Of a stretch of 9,337 nucleotides of DNA, positions 5,861 to 9,337 are shown piece after piece. Below the pieces are notes generated by a model. The model had not been told where the DNA came from and made no database searches. It was given only the letters and a program-made list of their open reading frames with translations. The stretch spans positions 1 through 9,337 of the forward strand of contig JABJJH010000073.1 in the NCBI GenBank assembly GCA_018660965.1, in the 5' to 3' direction. How positions within the stretch are numbered: the stretch's first letter is position 1; each line of letters begins with the position of its first letter. A program made the translations under genes and the position numbers. This DNA comes from Rhodospirillaceae bacterium. Its GTDB lineage: Bacteria > Pseudomonadota > Alphaproteobacteria > UBA8366 > GCA-2717185.

Positions 5861-8098
5861 ATGACCGATCCCATGCACGATAACAGCGATCTTTCCCGTC
5901 AGGTATCGTCCGGGGGCGTAGGGCGGGTCAAGGTCCTTTTGCCCCTTCCTCTGGCCGGCGCCTACGATTATCGCGCGCCGCCCGGACTGCTCCTGGCGCC
6001 CGGCCAATTCGTGACCGTCCCGCTGGGCCGCCGTCAGGCCACCGGCGTGGTATGGGACAACAGCTTGGAAGAAAAGGAAGGAGCGGTTTCCGAAGACCGT
6101 TTGAAGGACGTCATCGGCGTCGCATCCGCCTTGACCCTGCCGCGTGAAACCCGGCGTCTGGTCGATTGGGTCGCAGGCTACACGACGGCGCCGCTGGGGG
6201 CCGTGTTGCGTATGGCGATGAGCGTTCCCACCGCCCTCGACCCGCCGAAACCGCGAATCGCCTACGCCATCGGCGAGGGCGGCGGCGACCTCCCGTCCGA
6301 TGTGCGCATGACGCCCGCGCGGCAACGCATTCTCGCCTTGTTGCGCGATGGCCCGCCGCGCACCCAGGCCGATATCGTCCATGAAACCGGCGTCACAGCC
6401 GGGGTGGTCAAGAAATTGGCGGAAATTGGCGCGATTTTGCCGGTCAAATTGCCGGTCGAACGGACGGCGCGGCAACCGGACCCCGACAGCGCCGGTCCCG
6501 CCCTGTCCCCCCCGCAACGGGACGCGGCGGCGACCTTGATCGAAAAGATGGACGCATTTTCTGTGACCCTGGTGGATGGCGTGACCGGGTCGGGCAAGAC
6601 CGAGGTTTATTTCGAAGCCATCGCAGAAGCGTTGCGCCGGGGGCGGCAGGCGCTGGTGCTGTTGCCGGAAATCGCGCTCGGCGCGCAGTGGCTGCAACGC
6701 TTCGAGGCGCGGTTCGGCGCGCGACCGACGCAATGGCATTCCGAATTGACGCCGGTGACGCGCCGCGCCGCCTGGCGCGCCATCGCCCAGGGCCGCGCCC
6801 GGGTCGTGGTCGGCGCGCGGTCGGCGTTGTTTCTGCCGTTTCCCGATTTGGGCCTGATCGTCGTGGACGAAGAACACGACGGCGCCTTCAAACAGGAAGA
6901 CGGCGTCGCCTACCATGCGCGCGACATGGCCATCGTCCGGGCGCAAATCGGTGGATTCCCTGCCATTTTAGCCTCGGCGACGCCGTCGCTGGAAACCATC
7001 GTGAATGTGGAGGCCGACCGATATGCGCGGGTCCAATTGCCTACCCGCCATGGCGGCGCCGACTTACCCGACATTCACCTGATCGACCTGCGCGCCGACC
7101 CGCCGGAACGCCAATGCTGGTTGTCGCCGCCCCTGCGCGACGCGCTGGCCAGGACCCTGGCTGCGGAACAACAATCGCTGCTGTTCCTCAACCGGCGCGG
7201 CTATGCGCCGTTGACCTTGTGCCGCGCCTGCGGTCACCGGCTGGAATGTCCAAACTGCACCGCCTGGCTGGTCGAACACCGGTTTCGCGGACGCCTTCAG
7301 TGCCATCACTGCGGATTGACCAGCAACCGCCCGGATTCGTGCCCCGCCTGTGAAGCCGAAGGCGCCCTGGTTGCGTGCGGCCCCGGCGTCGAGCGGGTGG
7401 CGGAAGAAGTGATGGCGTTGTTTCCAGACGCCCGAATGTCGGTCGTCACCAGCGACAACATGCGCAATCAATCGGACGCCGCCGAATTCATCCGAACGGT
7501 GAGCGAACACGAAGTCGACATTCTTATCGGCACGCAGATCGTCGCCAAAGGTCATCATTTTCCCAATTTGACGTTGGTCGGCGTGATCGACGCCGACCTT
7601 GGGTTGGCGGGCGGCGATTTGCGCGCGGCGGAGCGCACCTATCAACTGCTACATCAAGTCGCAGGTCGCGCCGGGCGGGCGGAACGACCCGGCGCCGTCT
7701 ATTTGCAGACCTACCGGCCCGACCACCCGGTGATGCAGGCCATGGCGAGCGGAGATCGCGACGGTTTCCTGTCCGCCGAGGCCCAGGCGCGTCGCGTTGG
7801 ACATTGGCCGCCTTTCGGGCGCCTGGCCGCATTGATCGTGTCCGGCCGCGATGAACAGGCGGTGGATGCGGTCGCGCGTGAATTGGCGCGCCGCGCGCCG
7901 ACCCGCAAGGATGTCAGGACCCTGGGGCCCGCGCCCGCGCCGCTGGCGATGTTACGCGGGCGGCACCGACGCCGCTTATTGTTGAAGACTGAACGCGGCG
8001 TCGCCGTGCCGCCGCTGGTGCGTGACTGGCTGGCCCGGGTAAAGGCGCCGTCCACCGTGCGGATACAGGTGGATGTCGATCCCTATAGCTTTATGTGA
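5861..8098 (+). CDS. priA: Primosomal protein N' (replication restart helicase PriA)
   Basis: The 745-residue 3'-5' superfamily 2 DNA helicase recognises stalled forks and reloads the replisome. The N-terminal 3'BD begins RVKVLLPLPLAGAYDYRAP, followed by a winged-helix region (about 146-200). The helicase core has Walker A GVTGSGKT (240-247), DEEH box VDEEHD (336-339), ATPSLET, and C-terminal motifs QIVAKGHHFPNL, DADLGL and QVAGRAGRA. Eight zinc-binding cysteines at 454, 457, 463, 466, 481, 484, 494 and 497 have the same spacing as I recall for E. coli PriA. The start is uncertain: ATGs at 5807, 5861 and 5873 are in frame and none has a strong Shine-Dalgarno. I chose 5861, which places the conserved LLPLPLAGAYDY about 25 residues in. 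The frame stays open to 5081 across antisense tal, but that is an artefact. Confidence 0.95.
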   Translation: MTDPMHDNSDLSRQVSSGGVGRVKVLLPLPLAGAYDYRAPPGLLLAPGQFVTVPLGRRQATGVVWDNSLEEKEGAVSEDRLKDVIGVASALTLPRETRRLVDWVAGYTTAPLGAVLRMAMSVPTALDPPKPRIAYAIGEGGGDLPSDVRMTPARQRILALLRDGPPRTQADIVHETGVTAGVVKKLAEIGAILPVKLPVERTARQPDPDSAGPALSPPQRDAAATLIEKMDAFSVTLVDGVTGSGKTEVYFEAIAEALRRGRQALVLLPEIALGAQWLQRFEARFGARPTQWHSELTPVTRRAAWRAIAQGRARVVVGARSALFLPFPDLGLIVVDEEHDGAFKQEDGVAYHARDMAIVRAQIGGFPAILASATPSLETIVNVEADRYARVQLPTRHGGADLPDIHLIDLRADPPERQCWLSPPLRDALARTLAAEQQSLLFLNRRGYAPLTLCRACGHRLECPNCTAWLVEHRFRGRLQCHHCGLTSNRPDSCPACEAEGALVACGPGVERVAEEVMALFPDARMSVVTSDNMRNQSDAAEFIRTVSEHEVDILIGTQIVAKGHHFPNLTLVGVIDADLGLAGGDLRAAERTYQLLHQVAGRAGRAERPGAVYLQTYRPDHPVMQAMASGDRDGFLSAEAQARRVGHWPPFGRLAALIVSGRDEQAVDAVARELARRAPTRKDVRTLGPAPAPLAMLRGRHRRRLLLKTERGVAVPPLVRDWLARVKAPSTVRIQVDVDPYSFM

Positions 8099-8147
8099 CG
8101 CCATTTCGCGCCCCTCTATTTCACCCGCGCCAAGGCCAAAATCAGTA

Positions 8148-8167
8148 TTTTTGACACTTGCCAAAAA
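8148..8167. repeat. 20-bp imperfect palindrome after priA
   Basis: The sequence has the form TTTTTGnCAnnTGnCAAAAA, with 16 of 20 positions symmetric about 8157/8158, located 50 bases after the priA stop and about 175 bases before atpH. It could be a protein-binding operator, or a weak AT-rich hairpin that helps end priA transcription. The included TTGACA (8151-8156) resembles a -35 box, but no suitable -10 follows it at 16-18 bases. Confidence 0.45.
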
Positions 8168-8184
8168 AGCGGGGTGCAGGCGGC

Positions 8185-8213
8185 TTGAAAGCCTGAAACG
8201 ACTATGGTACACA
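8185..8213 (+). promoter_or_regulatory. Candidate promoter of the atp operon
   Basis: TTGAAA (8185-8190) is one base from the sigma-70 -35 consensus. At 17 bases it is followed by TACACA (8208-8213), a poor -10. Alternatively CTATGG (8202-8207) resembles -10 elements seen in alphaproteobacterial promoters, but is then rather close to the -35. This is the best candidate between priA and atpH, placing a transcription start near 8215-8220 and leaving a leader of about 105 bases. Confidence 0.3.
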
Positions 8214-8255
8214 CCGCACGCTTCCGGGCGGAGACGCTTGGCGGGGAGGTGCGCG

Positions 8256-8270
8256 CCGTTATGCTAACGG
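8256..8270 (+). repeat. Perfect inverted repeat CCGTTA-TGC-TAACGG in atp leader
   Basis: Two perfect six-base arms (8256-8261 and 8265-8270) flank a three-base centre, about 55 bases before the atpH start. In RNA it would form a small hairpin; in DNA it is a compact dyad of operator type. No U tract follows, so it is not an intrinsic terminator. Confidence 0.6.
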
Positions 8271-8272
8271 AT

Positions 8273-8292
8273 TGCGAATTTGGTGCGAATTT
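8273..8292 (+). repeat. Direct repeat TGCGAATTT, 11-base period, atp leader
   Basis: Perfect nine-base copies lie at 8273-8281 and 8284-8292, immediately after the hairpin and about one DNA turn apart. A second short repeat, GTTTTC at 8296-8301 and 8306-8311 (10-base period), follows. Together they give an AT-richer leader between the GC-rich upstream part and the atpH ribosome-binding site. Confidence 0.5.
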
Positions 8293-8311
8293 AGAGTTTT
8301 CTTGGGTTTTC

Positions 8312-8316
8312 GAGGG
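8312..8316 (+). promoter_or_regulatory. Shine-Dalgarno site of atpH (decides TTG start)
   Basis: GAGGG lies eight bases before the TTG at 8325. The frame is closed upstream by a TAG at 8292-8294, and there is no ATG or GTG between that stop and the conserved N-terminal region, so this site together with the TTG fixes the start. Confidence 0.75.
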
Positions 8317-8324
8317 TATTTCCG

Positions 8325-8882
8325 TTGGCTTCCAACGCGGCTGTTTCCCAACTGGCTGATCGCTATGCGGCGGCGCTATTCGATCTCGCGGACGAGCAAA
8401 AACAGCTCGATACGGTCGCGGACGATTTGCGGGCCTTGCAACAATCAACGACGGAAAGCGAAGATCTTCGTCGTCTTGTCGGCAGCCCTGTTTTAAGCCG
8501 CGAAGCCCAAGGCGCGGCCATGGACGCGATCCTCAAGGCGATGAACACCAGCACACTGACCCAGAAATTCGTCGGATTGATCGCCCTGAACCGCCGCCTG
8601 TTCGCGCTCGGCGACATGATCGCGGCGTACCTGGCGGAATTGGCGCGACGGCGCGGCGAAGTGACCGCCGAAGTCACCGCCGCCCGCGCCCTGAATGACA
8701 AACAAATTAGTGAATTGACGGACTCCCTGCAAAAATCGCTTGGCGGCAAGGTTTCCGTCGAGCATCAGGTCGATCCGGATTTGATCGGCGGCATGATCGT
8801 TAAGGTCGGCAGCCGAATGGTGGATACAACGCTGCGCACGCAGTTGTCCAAGTTAAGAATTGCGATGAAAGGGGCTAGCTGA
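8325..8882 (+). CDS. atpH: F1F0 ATP synthase subunit delta
   Basis: The 185-residue peripheral stalk subunit links the F1 catalytic head to the F0 b subunits at the inner face of the cytoplasmic membrane. The N-terminal helical domain begins VSQLADRYAAALFDLADEQ, the usual delta/OSCP opening. The C-terminal part carries the family signature VDPDLIGGMIVKVGSRMVD (about 148-166) and ends in a basic helix. The length is normal. Translation begins at TTG with GAGGG at eight bases; an upstream in-frame stop at 8292 excludes a longer form. The stop overlaps the atpA start by one base (TGATG, 8880-8884), consistent with translational coupling and matched synthesis of F1 subunits. The order atpH-atpA without preceding F0 genes fits alphaproteobacteria, where F0 genes usually lie elsewhere. 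Confidence 0.97.
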   Translation: MASNAAVSQLADRYAAALFDLADEQKQLDTVADDLRALQQSTTESEDLRRLVGSPVLSREAQGAAMDAILKAMNTSTLTQKFVGLIALNRRLFALGDMIAAYLAELARRRGEVTAEVTAARALNDKQISELTDSLQKSLGGKVSVEHQVDPDLIGGMIVKVGSRMVDTTLRTQLSKLRIAMKGAS

Positions 8883-9337
8883 TGGATATCCGCGCTGCCG
8901 AAATTTCTTCTATTATCAAAGAACAGATCGCCGGTTTCGGCGCCGAGGCGGATGTCGCCGAGGTAGGCCAGGTGATTTCGGTTGGTGATGGTGTCGCCCG
9001 TGTTTACGGACTGGATAATGTTCAAGCGGGCGAAATGGTCGAATTTCCCGGCGGTATCCGCGGGATGGCGCTCAATCTGGAAACCGACAATGTCGGCGTT
9101 GTTATTTTTGGCGATGACCGTGACATCAAGGAAGGCGACACGGTCAAACGAACCGGCGCCATCGTTGAAGTCCCCGTCGGACGCGGCATGTTGGGCCGGG
9201 TCGTGGACGGGCTCGGCAATCCCATTGACGGCAAAGGCCCCATCGAAGACGTCACCCTGCAACGGGTCGAAGTGAAGGCGCCTGGCATTATCCCGCGCAA
9301 ATCGGTGCATGAACCGGTGCAAACCGGCCTGAAAGCG
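8882..9337 (+). CDS. atpA: F1F0 ATP synthase subunit alpha, N-terminal part, partial
   Basis: The frame is open from the ATG at 8882 to the window end (152 codons). Alpha alternates with beta in the F1 hexamer and carries the non-catalytic nucleotide sites. Visible are the N-terminal helix MDIRAAEISSIIKEQI, which contacts delta, the beta-barrel crown domain (EVGQVISVGDGVARVYGLDNVQAGE and GMALNLETDNVGVVIFG, about 27-79), and the start of the nucleotide-binding domain (VPVGRGMLGRVVDGLGNPIDG, about 97-117; PRKSVHEPVQTGLKA at the edge). The Walker A motif lies just beyond the window. Ribosome-binding site AAGGGG (8869-8874) is seven bases before the ATG, which overlaps the atpH stop by one base. 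Confidence 0.98.
   Translation, partial: MDIRAAEISSIIKEQIAGFGAEADVAEVGQVISVGDGVARVYGLDNVQAGEMVEFPGGIRGMALNLETDNVGVVIFGDDRDIKEGDTVKRTGAIVEVPVGRGMLGRVVDGLGNPIDGKGPIEDVTLQRVEVKAPGIIPRKSVHEPVQTGLKA

Noticed and set aside
5831..6946. 371-codon open frame on the minus strand opposite priA
   Set aside because: It lies antisense to the conserved N-terminal and Walker A region of PriA; its composition is shadow-like and it has no motif or ribosome-binding site.
8151..8156. TTGACA as the -35 box of the atp promoter
   Set aside because: At 16-18 bases downstream the sequence is GC-rich (around TGCAGG) with no -10-like hexamer; it is better explained as half of the palindrome at 8148-8167.

Overview
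This GC-rich window looks like ordinary chromosomal housekeeping DNA from an alphaproteobacterium, most likely a Rhodospirillales-type organism. That placement is an inference from gene order (odhB-lpd; tal next to DUF484 and xerC; priA directly before atpHA with no F0 genes in between) and from remembered family features, not from a search.

Layout. Positions 1-2857 (+) hold the 3' end of odhB (2-oxoglutarate dehydrogenase E2), lpd (dihydrolipoyl dehydrogenase, E3) and a closely spaced MFS transporter gene, which could form one transcript. A convergent minus-strand block (5758 down to 2866) holds tal (transaldolase), a DUF484 protein, xerC (tyrosine recombinase) and a small exported repeat protein resembling the CigR family. 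tal, DUF484 and xerC are tightly packed or overlapping; the CigR-like gene lies 66 bases further on with its own ribosome-binding site. The two blocks meet tail to tail with only 8 bases between stop codons. tal is divergent from priA (5861-8098, +) across about 100 bases that contain short direct repeats. A 226-base gap after priA carries dyads, short repeats and a promoter candidate. It is followed by atpH (TTG start) and the 5' end of atpA, which runs off the window.

Functionally the window covers the TCA cycle (E2 and E3 of the oxoglutarate dehydrogenase complex), the pentose phosphate pathway (Tal), chromosome maintenance (XerC dimer resolution, PriA replication restart) and energy conservation (F1 ATP synthase delta and alpha). 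I see no CRISPR array, insertion sequence, tRNA, rRNA or recognisable defence or mobile system. I did not find a novel multi-gene system. The points most worth a second look are the CigR-like exported protein, the repeat and dyad structure of the two intergenic regions, and the leader of the atp operon.
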